A stretch of DNA of 64,000 nt from Gentiana macrophylla (Eukaryota > Streptophyta > Magnoliopsida > Gentianales > Gentianaceae). Positions 45,507-56,105 of this stretch are shown here, one piece after another; position 1 is the first letter of the stretch; every line of letters begins with the position of its first letter. Location of the stretch: NCBI GenBank assembly GCA_026214975.1, contig CM047814.1, forward strand, positions 23,538,558 through 23,602,557, written 5' to 3'. The translations under genes were made by a program, and so were the position numbers. The notes under the pieces were generated by a model. That model was not told where the DNA came from. It was given only the letters and a program-made list of their open reading frames with translations, and did no database searches.

Positions 45507-48416
45507 ATGGGAGGAAAGAAGGAGGAGGAAGCTGCAGCAGAGTCGGAAGAAATGGTGATAGTGATAGGGGGTATGGTGTTGGATATTAACGCAGTTCCTT
45601 CCGTACCTGCTAAACCCAGAACCACCACACCTGGCAAGGTTTTTTTTTCTTCTTTTTTTCCACCTTCTCCCTTTCAATTCAAAGTACATTCACTCCTGTT
45701 TGTCTTTTATTTTCATTTTATCTTGCTGAGTTTTTGATTAGTATGTTTTACTAGCTACTTAAACTAAATTAAATTGATTCCAATTTCTATGTGATTTCTA
45801 TCAGAGGTGGGTTAAAATTGATTTATACCAAAGGCAGTTTGGTTTTGCACCTAAATAACCATGTTTAGTAGGTTCCAAAAATCATTGTTTTACATGGTCT
45901 TTTCTTGTATGGATAGCAAGACATTACAGAATATTGGGATCTTGTTGTTGTTACCATGGTTTTAAAGGATGTGTTTCATGCTTTACGATCTCCAGTACTT
46001 CCATAATTCCATTTACGGCTTTATCTTGCAGGTAAATTACATAGGTTTTGTTGCTTTGACCATTGTATTGTACAATTTATTCAGGTCCTATATGCAGCAG
46101 GTGGTGTAGGGAGGAATGTTGCTGAGTGCCTGTTAAAGCTTGGAGCAAGACCGTATATGATAAGTGTAGTTGGAGGCGATATGGCAGGTGCATCTACTGT
46201 TTAGGAATTATTGACACCTTTGTTGGAGAAGTACTTCTAGTATTTCTTTGATTAGTAACCATCTCCGTTCGGTTCGGCATGTTATTGCTGCTACATGGCC
46301 TCACATATTCTGTTCAAAGAAATAAAATGCTAATGTAGATCCATCTAAATGCACAATGTTGTGAAAAAAAATTGATGGCACGATTAGGAGCTCTAAATAA
46401 AAGCAAATAGCTTACTACTTAGTTAACTGCAGTTAGTAATGATGAGAAATCGGCTATTGTTTCTAAATGATCAAGTTTGCATCAATTCTACTTCTGTATG
46501 TAACTGGAAATGTGGTCAATGAATCATAGTGTAGCCATCATTAAAGTCAAGCATATAACAATTTCAAGGGAAACAAAAATGAACAATGATTTTTTATTAT
46601 TGAGTTTTTGTTGGTTCACATAGTTTTAAGTTTCATAAGAACAAAACTCCTGCGATAGGCGTTCATTTCTGAAAGGGGATGCGAATTTGTAAGAATCTGG
46701 ATATCTTCTACATTGATACTGTATTGTAATATGGACTTTAGAGTATGCGAGTCTAAGAATGTTGTGCTTCTTGATATTGTTGCAACTCCAGCTAAATTTC
46801 CCCCTATCGTATTTAACAATCAAAATCATCCTACTCACTGGAGAGCGGTTGAAAAATTATCTCCTTCTCTTCAAGTACTTATGACCTGCGTTTAGTTCTG
46901 ATCAAGGATAAGGCTTTTAGATCAGTTCCTTACTTGATCGTATTCTTCCTCGTTTATTTCCATGAATTAGCATAAAGCCTGATGTTAGGTAGATGAATGC
47001 CATTTCATTAGAGAGAAACATTGACAAGGGTTAATTTCCCAGGCTTAAACGTTAGGACAGAAGAACAAACGGCTTACTTTGTGAAATCAAGATGATAGCT
47101 CTTGGTAACAACCTAAGCATGTCTCTCTCAGCTCAAGGTTGAGTGTTAGTGGTGGACTATTTTGCATTGAAATAGATGCTTCATGTACTGGTATTTTAAT
47201 GTAATGTGTTGGAAATATAATAAGTGGTACTAGCCTTAGTCTCCAGTTTGACCAAGGCGTTGAAAATCTTAAGTTTTTTCAACTAAGAGCACTTGTATTA
47301 GTGTCTCTTAACAGATTCTCTATTTTGCAGTCTTGAACACCACGTTTCTCCATTTTACAGAATGTCTTTTGATAGTGAAATGCATCAGAATTTATACAAC
47401 GCATCATTTGAATAGAGATTATGTATTTTGCATGCTACAAGTAGCGCAAAATTTATAGATTTTGTGTTTTACAAATCTGAATAGAGATTTTGCTGCAGAT
47501 GTTTTTTTGGTGAATTTGAATGGTTTGGATCTCTATTTCACATATTTTCCTTGTTTTAGAGACACTAATGCAAATACTCTTAAACGTGTTGATGGGCTTG
47601 TTTATAGGATCTATGATGATGCATTGATGCTCTTTCCATATTTTGAGTGAACTTTTATCAGATTGTGAATTCTTCATCTGGAACTGAATAATGATTCCCT
47701 AATTGTGATAGGGAATCTGCTTTTGGAGCAATGGAAATCATTTAACTTGCCCACTGAAGGTAGTTTCAACTCTGCATATATACCATCTTCACTAAACTTT
47801 TCATTCTTAGTAATCATACTGTATGCTAAAAACGTCTGTCGAAAAATGCCTGCCGAACTTCATTCCATGCTTCTCAAAAGAAGCTGCCTGTTCTGCACCT
47901 CTATCCACTAATTTGTTTGCGGAATTCACTAATTTTCACCAATGAATATCAGGCATCCGAAGGGATCAAAGTATCAATACTGCTGCAGTGTGCAATATAT
48001 TCGACGGTAGAGGAGAATTAGCATCTGCTGTTGCTTGCGTGGAAGTAATTGTGAGTTAGTTTTCCCTTAGTAGCTGCTGTATTTCATGGTTGCACTAAGT
48101 ACTAACTTTTCAACCTTTTCCTTGGATATGAAAACAGGAAAATTTTCTTACACCTGAATGGATCGAAAAGTTTTATTTCAGCATATGCTCAGCACCATTA
48201 CTAATGGTTGATGCAAATTTGAGTTCCTTGGCTCTTGAAGCTGCCTGCCAGTGTATTCTCATTTCTCGATTATTGCAAATTTCATTGTTAGTTGACTCAT
48301 TCAGACAGGTACTAATGATAAAATCTCTTTCCAGTGTCTGTGAAAGGTGATACACCAGTTTGGTTTGAGCCGGTATCTGTTTTAAAATCCACCAGAGTTG
48401 TGCCTGTTGCCAAGTA
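45507..48416 (+). CDS. PUKI: pfkB-family kinase, pseudouridine kinase-like, 3' part missing
   Basis: Exons 45507-45638, 46085-46187, 47712-47759, 47953-48050 and 48138-about 48251, plus a sixth segment ending at 48416 before a GTGAGT donor. The first four junctions are clean GT-AG and in phase, giving 'MVIVIGGMVLDINAVPSVPA', 'PRTTTPGK-VLYAAGGVGRN', 'GARPYMISVVGGDMAG', 'NLLLEQWKSFNLPTEG' and 'VCNIFDGRGELASAVACVE'. These are the N-terminal ribokinase-fold hallmarks (GG..D near the start, GG-RNVAE substrate loop). Later parts read 'APLLMVDANLSSLALEAACQ' and 'TPVWFEPVSVLKSTRVVPVAKY'. The pattern resembles plant pseudouridine kinase (At1g49350 type), which phosphorylates pseudouridine in nucleoside breakdown. 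Oddities: I cannot find an in-frame splice between the fifth and sixth segments, and the C-terminal exons with the pfkB GAGD catalytic motif are absent before the transposon nest. Functional status uncertain. Confidence 0.75.
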
Positions 48417-49031
48417 TGTGAGTTCTTTTCTCTCACACTTGCAATCTCAACTAGAAAGTCAAAGATTGCAGTTTTCTGCATTCTTGCCAGTTCTTGATTT
48501 GCTCATCCGTAAAGCGTTAATGGTTAAACTGGATGTGCGCTGCATTTTCATTTTCTGAAGCTTTGAATAAAAACATGCACTTGTTCCGTTGTTGAAAGTT
48601 GAAACAAAACAAAAAAAAAGTAAATGAAAAGTTTAATGAAAAAAACTATAGATAATTTATATTGGTGAACCATGCATCGTTTTGTTTCTTGTTTGTGGTG
48701 AAAGATATGTCTATTCATTATCAGATGATAGTATGATATTGATATATTAAGATGGCCCGTTAACTTTTTTAAACAAAATGGTCCTTAATGGTTTTGTAAC
48801 GACACTGGCCCCTAATCAATATTTTATCTTTTTATTGGTCCCTAATTAGTTATTAATGGTCTGTATTCGCACATACAGTATTAAAATCCCATTTTTTTAA
48901 GCACACCACCACATATCTCTTGTGTTGAAATATTTAACATGTCCTCTTTAGTCTTTTAGTATTTTATTATTATCTATTATATTATTTATGTAACTAACAC
49001 ACGGTTTCCACCTTTTGTGTGCTTAGCTGTG
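48417..49031. other. AT-rich DNA between kinase gene and retrotransposon nest
   Basis: Starts as the intron after the last visible kinase exon. No further kinase exon recognised. Confidence 0.5.
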
Positions 49032-49215
49032 TGTTAGGATAAGATTATTTAAATAATAGTTTGTTAGGAGGTTGTTCTGTTATTATGAGATTAGATAGGA
49101 GGTGTGCTTCTATCAAACTCCAATTGTCCTGTGTATTTAAAGAGAGATTAGCTCACTTGCTAATCTTAGATTAATATAATAAAAACCAAGATGTTTCCTT
49201 CATATAAATTCTACA
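49032..49215 (+). mobile_element. Copia 5' LTR (second copia element)
   Basis: 184 bp, TGTTAGGATAAG...TTCTACA. Immediately downstream TGGTATCGTGAG resembles the Met-tRNA primer binding site TGGTATCAGAGC of Ty1-copia elements. A polyadenylation-like AATAAA-rich stretch precedes its end. Confidence 0.8.
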
Positions 49216-49252
49216 TGGTATCGTGAGTCGTGATCCACATCGTTTCCGCCGA

Positions 49253-49800
49253 ATGGATTACAAAGCGATCATGATGGGAGAGAGGGCGACCACCTCCTCC
49301 GAGTTGTATCCGTGGAACCGGTGCAATTGTGACGGCCGGGAATGATGAGAATTCCAACCACAACTCATCTTCCTCGCTGCTTGACTTCCCATGATTGAAT
49401 GGGAAGAATTACTTAGAATGGTCCCAAACCATTCAACCGGCGATCGATGGAAGGGCAAGCTTGGGTACCTAACTAGGGAAAGCAAAGCTCCTGTAGAGAT
49501 CGACCAAACACGATACAATGGAGGTCTCGAAAATTCGTTGGTTAAGGCATGGCTAATCAATGCCATGGAGCCCAACATAGCTAGACCTCACATGTTCCTT
49601 TCAACAAACAAAGGACATGTGGGAGGCCATCAAGGATATGTACTCACGATGTGGGAAATTCATCCCAAATTTATGAACTAAAACCGAGAATTTGGAAACT
49701 CAAGCAAGAAGCGGGAGGTAATCGACTTACATAATGAAATAGTGTCATTATGGCAAGAATCGGATCTATGTTACGTTGAAACTTGGGAATGCCTCTGCGA
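49253..49800 (+). pseudogene. Truncated copia gag
   Basis: ATG near 49253 with broken frames. Recognisable words are 'KAWLINAMEPNIARPHMFLS', 'MWEAIKDMYSRCGKF', 'LKPRIWKLKQEAGG' and 'SLWQESDLCYVETWECLCDD', the usual order in copia gag (UBN2-type). Homology stops abruptly at 49800 where a different LTR begins. Confidence 0.75.
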
Positions 49801-50299
49801 TGATGTATAAATCGTCACAGTGTCCTCTTGCGGTGTATAGGCGGTGGATATCTCGGGTCAGTATTAAGGTGGTGTGATATTCCGGCGGGTGGCGGTATGG
49901 AGGAATAAAAATGGACAGAGCTTTGGCTTGCAAGTGTAGTGTATATTTCATCCTCCTCTAGTTTACAATGACCACACCTTTTATAGAGGTGGGTAACTTA
50001 GGGAATAAGTAATCTATTAGACATTCCACTAACAGCTAGGTTTAACTTAGATATTAAGTAAGACGAAATATCTAAGATACAAGTGGGGAAAAGATCTGGA
50101 TCAACCGGCGGCCATCTCTCTGAGGTCGCAAGGAGCAAGCCTTTTCTGCCTCGTCCCTTGGCGCCCTTCTTGACTTGCTCGGATGAGATCCACAGGGATC
50201 ATTGCACTTGCCTGGGGCCGCAAATGCTTTGGTCGCGGCGAGGTGAGACACAATGGCCGCCTCTTTGCGATCTCTTCATCATGCCGAGGATGGCCGCAG
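49801..50299 (-). mobile_element. LTR copy A, truncated at its right end
   Basis: Starts TGATGTATAAATCGTCAC and matches 54671-55157 nearly throughout. A minus-strand TATA box (TATAAAAGG) lies at 49977-49985. The last ~40 bases of the longer copy are missing; beyond GCAGATG the two sequences differ. Confidence 0.75.
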
Positions 50300-53200
50300 A
50301 TGTTTTTAACATTTTCCGATCGGATCTGAATTTTTCCGGCAGCGAAACCACCCATTTTTGGTTTTCCGCCAAGTTTTTAGCAAGATCTTCATCTAGATCC
50401 AAAATCTCCGTATAGATCTGCAAGATCTCAAAAAAAAAAAAAAAAAAAAAAAAGAGTGCCGGCAAGTCGTTTGGGGTTCCAAAGCTTTTGTCATTTTCAT
50501 CGATGCATAACAAAGAGAAAAGAAGGAGTCTAATATGGAGACGGATCTCCACGGAGCCGAAACGAATCCATGAAGCTTGATGAACCAAAAACTCGAGTGA
50601 GAATGAAATCGAGGCGGCGAAGCAAGCCCCAAGCTCGGTTAGAGGTCGGAAAAATGGGCGGTCGGCGTCGGCCCATCCACTTGTAATCGAAGTTAAGAGC
50701 TCTGCAGATTGAAAAGTAAGAATCCGGCCTTAAACCCATGGATTCCGCGTGCTTATAACTCGTGGAAGTTTTCCAATTTTCTAATTTTCAATCTGCTCAA
50801 AAAAAAAAAAAAAAAATCAATCATCACCACCACCTTGCTGAAAATGTAAAAAGGAGCTCATGAATGTATGGAAAGGCCTCTGTCTTGCCGGCAAAAAGAA
50901 ATTAACACATGGATTCTTCCTTTCTGATTTCTTACGGGAAACGGAGTTTAGTTTTCCACAAATTCCTAACCCAATTGTCCCACCACAAAAAAAAAAAAAA
51001 AAAAAAAAAAAAGAAGAGAAGAAAGAGGTGGTCTTACCATGAAGCGACAATCCCAAATCGCGCTCAAATCTCGATTTCGGCGATCTCATCTTGAGGCGGA
51101 GTATTATCTTGAGCATGCAAGGCGGGCTAGTATGCCCCGACCAATCTCCACTTGAACATGATCGGGATAGTCAAAGGAATCGGCCCAAGAGGAATCACAT
51201 CGAGCATTGCTTCACCAACCCGGCGAGCTTTGGATAGGTCAAGATCCTGGGTAAAGCTCGGATCCAACCATGTGGCCTCTTTCCCGAGAGTAACCTCGAG
51301 GCAAGGTTTTTGTGGCGATGTCTCGGTGGGCGCGCTTCTTCTCCCGGAGCTTCAACCTCTTCAAGATGCACCGGTCCGTGAGCGGGCCGTTTGGGTGGCG
51401 ATCATCCTTCGCCTTCTCTCGTTGAGGTCGCTTTTCGCCGCGCGACTCTTTAGCGAGGGATGAGTCTTTTTGAGGCACCCGGCCTGACTGGGCTCGCAAC
51501 AAGCGGCGAGAGGAAGTCGCAACAAGCGGCGTAAGAGGTCGCGACTTCCGGGTTATATGTCTCGGCGACAACCGAGGCATCCACGGTCGGGCACTTTCCT
51601 GAGAGCTTTCTTGAGCCTCCCCGCCGAGCATTGATCGCCTTGGTCGCCTCCGCATTAAGCTTGTTTCTTTGAGCCTGCGAGCATTTGGATCCATACCTAC
51701 AAAAGGAAAGCGGTTTAGAACCCAACAAAACAAAATGAACATATACAAATAAATACAAGTGGACAAAGAAAGTTACAAAGCGGCCTAAGTAAAGGATCGC
51801 CCCACATTCTGGACACTCGGAGGAAAAACATTTGTTGATATGGCAATCCCCAATCCAGTCCGGATCGCAACTCAGACCCATTCGTACGAGGCACGGCGGC
51901 ATTCCCCTACCTACTAGGCCCGCCATACATACAAAAGGCTCGGCCAGGTCAAGAAGTTCAACCAGGCAACATTTCTCCGAGATGGCGCCGCCCATCCGAG
52001 CCAATTAACGTCATCGCCCCGCTTTACATAGCGCCACTCACTCACGGGGTCAAGGATTAAAAGCGTGGATTTGCCTCCGCGGACTCACTCGCCTCGGAAA
52101 AATGCCAACCTACCTTCGACTCGACTTCATACCACGCCCCATTTGTGAAACTTATTGGGAAGCGGGAATAGTAAGCGAGGAGTCTTAAATCCTCGGGAGA
52201 TTTGTCCAGAACAATCGTCCCCACGTAAGAGATAAAATTGCCCCAAGTAAAGTTAACGCCGGCTCAATCTTGAGAATCCGCACATAATCGTGAAAGACAT
52301 CAATCGGATAATAGCCCCGACGGCAAAATCGGAAGGAAGCGCTGCATCTCTCCTCGCAGATCTTCACAAAGAAAGGATCGAAAAGCGGTCTCGCACCGCA
52401 TGCAAATGATGGAAGTGGAGGATAAGGGTGTCCTCGAGCGGCGCGCCGCACATACGTAATCCTTGTGATCCCCGGGCTTAAATTTGTCGGCCTCCTTCTC
52501 ATAATCGAAAAAAAGAAAACCGATACACACCGGTGTCGATTCCAAATATTCGATTTATGGTCCTATTGAGATCGCCGCCTACTTACGATCGGGACCATTT
52601 CTTCTCAACATCCTTCTCATACGCCGCCGTCATGGTCCCAAACTCCCGCGTAGCTTCGGATTGTTAGGTCGAGTTCTTCGGCGGTGGGTGGCGGCGCGGC
52701 GCTTTCACCGATCGCCATGGTTTGGCTCGCAATTTTCTTCTTCTTCTTCTTCTTTTTGGGGCACCAGATATCCTTCCGAGGCAATTCAAAGATTTTCATC
52801 CTCACTGACCCCATTAACTCATGAGAATCGCGCGTCCCCGAACATAAGCTTCGTCGTGGTCGGGAGCGCCGCTAGTACTTGGGACCGCAGTTTGTCCTTC
52901 AGCCGGGGACGCGATTTTTTCAGCCCCGTGAACAGTTGGAGATTTTTGAGCCCGCGCTTTCTCTTTAAGGCTCTCTCTACGCGGCGGATTTCTGGCAGAG
53001 ATAAAGGCCTCCAACTCAAAAGGGTCGGCATCCATAGTAGCGACCTCATCAGCAGTAATCTCGCCAACACCTGCGCGAGTACTTTCCACTTCCACCTCGT
53101 CCAGTAGATCGCCGACTGAGGCCGCAGATAATATGGGGTCATCCTCAGCATAATCATAAATCTCCCTTTCCGCAGAATCATCGCCAGAATAATCATTCCC

Positions 53201-53944
53201 CGACATCCTTGCAAAAACAAGGGAGGAAAAAGGTGGAGCTTTCGGACACTGTATAATAATGCCCGGAAGGTGATCGCACTCCACTTCAATGCCGCCTCCT
53301 CCGTTTTTGCAAGAGATCGCAAATAAAATTACAGAGAAAGCGGGAACGGGTGAAACCCCAATTTTCCCAGAAAGCTATAATCTCTCCCCAGAAAAAACCC
53401 CATTATTAATCAGAAACAAATCGAGGTTGCATCCCCGTTGCAGAAAGAAAGATTAAAATGATGCCTATGGAAAAATAACGCAGGGATGGATGAATAAAAG
53501 AGTTAAAAGAGAGGAATTCTTACCCAATTTGTTTGAGGAAAGAGGAAATCGCGTGAAGACTGGAAATGCTCAAGAAAGTGGCGGAATCTTCAAAAGAACC
53601 ACCTTGAAATCCTAAAACCACCAAAGAAACGCCACTGAACCTTCAAAGCTCCGCCAAGAAACCTTAAGAATTCGATCGATAAACAAATGAAGGAAATAAG
53701 GAATGCTAAAAGTGTGAAGAGGTTGAGGGTGAAAGCCTTATATAGGCAAGGGGGCCACGATCGAGCGGTTGGGAACCCTTCATCCGACGGTTCGATTAGG
53801 CGGCGATTATCGGTTTGAAATTGAAGGGGCGTCCCATCAATGCTCGCGTGCAGCGCTGGCGATTGCAAAAAAGGCCGCGATTACTCGCCAGAATGGTACC
53901 TGGAGGGATCGACGTCGACCACGATTGACGATCTCGCCCATCAA
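50300..53944 (-). pseudogene. Inverted element, left copy: gag-like gene and leader
   Basis: Minus strand. TATA box CCTATATAAGG near 53738-53748, leader, then ATG at 53206: MSGNDYSGDDSAEREIYDYA and a long acidic region. Then 'GESAAPPPTAEELDLTIRSY' (52617-52814), 'FLFFDYEKEADKFKPGDHKD' and the gypsy-type gag domain ('DPFFVKICEE', 52185-52545), a Ser/Arg-rich middle (51239-52004) and a C-terminal part to about 50817. Parts alternate between frames. A donor ATG-GTAAGACC followed by a T-rich tract (about 51039 to 50988) is conserved in the right copy. No RT or integrase. Confidence 0.65.
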
Positions 53945-54665
53945 ATCCGACCCAAAGTTGCTTTAAGGTCGCTTGCTTTAAAAGCACGGCCGCTTAGTGA
54001 ACAAGTCGCATCGAGGCAGGTCGCAAAATCCGACCAGAGTTACTTCGAAGGCGCGTGCTTTGAAAGCACGGCCCTAGTGAACAAGTCGCATCGGGCGACA
54101 AGGTCGCAAAATCGACCCAAAGTTACTTTGAGGTCGCTTGCTTTGAAAGCACGGCCCTTAGTGAACAAGTCGCGTCGAGGCGACAAGGTCGCAAAAAGCG
54201 ACCCAGAGTTACTTGAAGGCGCGTGCTTTGAAAGCACGGCCCTAGTGAACAAGTCGCATCAGACGACAAGGTCGCAAAATCGACCCAGAGTTACTTTGAG
54301 GTCGCGTGCTTTGAAAGCACGGCCGCCAGTGAACAAGTCGCGTCGCATTTACAAGGTCGCAAAAGCGACCGAGTTACTTGAAGGCGCGTGCTTTGAAAGC
54401 ACGGCCGCCCAGTGAACAAGTCGCATCGATTTACGACAAGGTCGCAAAATCACCCAGAGTTACTTGAAGGCGCGTGCTTTGAAAGCACGGCCCTTAGTGA
54501 ACAAGTCGCGTCGCAGGCGACAAGGTCGTAAAAATCGACCAAAGTTACTTTGAGGTCGCTTGCTTTAAAAGCACGGCCCTTAGTGAACAAGTCGCGATCA
54601 GGCGACAAGGTCGCAAAAGCAGCCCAGAGTTGCTTGAAGGCCGCGATGCTTTGAAAGCATGGCTA
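53945..54665. repeat. Left ~90-bp tandem array
   Basis: About eight units of 85-95 bp. Each carries AAAGTTACTTTGAGGTCGC or a variant, then TTTGAAAGCACGGCC, then GTGAACAAGTCGC and GACAAGGTCGCAAAA. TTTGAAAGCA pairs with TGCTTTCAAA at unit level, so each unit can form a small hairpin. The right array is its reverse complement. Confidence 0.9.
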
Positions 54666-54670
54666 ATCGA

Positions 54671-55199
54671 TGATGTATAAATCGTCACGGTGTCCTGCGG
54701 TGTATGAGACGGTGGATATCTCGGTCAGATTAAGGTGGTGTGATATTCCGCGGGTGGCGGTATGGAGGAATAAAACGGATGAGCTTTGGCTTGCAAGTGT
54801 AGTGTATATTTCATCCTCCTCTAGTTTACAATGACCACACCTTTTATAGAGGTGGGTAACTTAGGGAATAAGTAATCTATTAGACATTCCACTAACAAGC
54901 TAGTTTAACTTAGATATTAAGTAAGACGAAATATCTAAGATACAAGTGGGAAAAGATCTCGATCAACCGGGCCATCTCTCCGAGGTCGCAAGGAGCGCCC
55001 TTTTCTGCCTCGTCCCTTGGCGCCCTTCTGACTTGCTCGGATGAGATCCACAGGATCTGTTGCACTTGCCTGGGCCGCAAATGCTTTGGTCGCGGCGAGG
55101 TGAGACACGATGGCGCCTCTTTGCGATCTCTTCATCATGCCGAGGATGGCCGCGATGGGTTGTCTCTCTTTGTTGAGGTGGTGGAATTATTTATACCCA
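54671..55199 (-). mobile_element. LTR copy B with adjoining polypurine tract
   Basis: 529 bp, TGATGTATAAATC...TTATACCCA, TATA box on the minus strand near 54840-54848. On its right the minus strand reads GGAGTAGGGGCCATTGA, identical to the tract beside the LTR at 884-1529. This makes copy B a 3' LTR of a minus-strand element whose body lies to the right. Confidence 0.75.
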
Positions 55200-55275
55200 T
55201 CAATGGCCCCTACTCCGTGCTTTAATGATATTCCCGAGGATATGAAGGATGGAGTAATTATCAACACCTTTATGA

Positions 55276-56105
55276 CCTCGTCGTCGGATGCGACTTGTAC
55301 ACTTAGGGCGTGCCTTTTAAAGCAAGCGACCTCAAAGTAACTTTGGGTCGATTTTGCGACCTCGTCGTCGATGCGACTTGTTCACTAAGGGCCGTGCTTT
55401 CAAAGCACGCGGCTTCAAGCAACTCTGGGCTGCTTTTGCGATCTTGTCGTCTGATGCGACTTGTTCACTGGGCGGCCGTGCTTTTAAAGCAAGCGACCTC
55501 AAAGTAACTTTGGGTCGATTTTGCGACCTTGTCGTCTGACGATCGACTTGTTCACTAAGGGCCGTGCTTTCAAAGCATCGCGGCTTTCGGTAACTCGGGT
55601 CGATTTTGCGACCTTGTCGCCTGATGCGACTTGTTCACTAAGGGCCGTGTTTTCAAAGCATCGCGCCTTCAAGTAACTCGGTCGATTTTGCGACCTTTGT
55701 CGTCTGATGCGACTTGTTCACTAAGGCGGCCGTGCTTTCAAAGCATGCGACCTCAAAGCAACTCTGGGTCGATTTTTTGCGACCTTGTCGCCTGATGCGA
55801 CTTGTTCACTAGGGGCCGTGCTTTCAAAGCACGCGCCTTCGAAGTAACTCCGGGTCGATTTTGCGATCTTGTCGCCTGCGATGCGACTTGTTCACTGGGG
55901 CCGTGCTTTCAAAGCAAGCGACCTCAAAGTAACTTTGGGTCGATTTTGCGACCTTGTCGCCTGATGCAACTTGTTCACTAAGGGCCGTGCTTTCAAAGCA
56001 CGCGCCTTCTAAGTAACTCTGGGTCATTTTTTGCGACCTCGCCTGATGCGACTTGTTCACTAAGGGCCGTGTTTTTAAAGCAAGCGACCTTAAAGCAACT
56101 TTGGG
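55276..56105. repeat. Right ~90-bp tandem array (inverted copy)
   Basis: About nine units of GCGACTTGTTCACTAAGGG, GCCGTGCTTTCAAAGCA, then CTCAAAGTAACTTTGGGTCG and TTTTGCGACCTTGTCG. Reverse complement of the array at 53945-54665, about 600 bp away across LTR copy B. Confidence 0.9.

Noticed and set aside
53840..54415. 191-codon plus-strand frame with repeated 'ALKARPLVNKSR' words
   Set aside because: Translation of the ~90-bp tandem array; the unit length differs between copies and the other strand carries the element's promoter.
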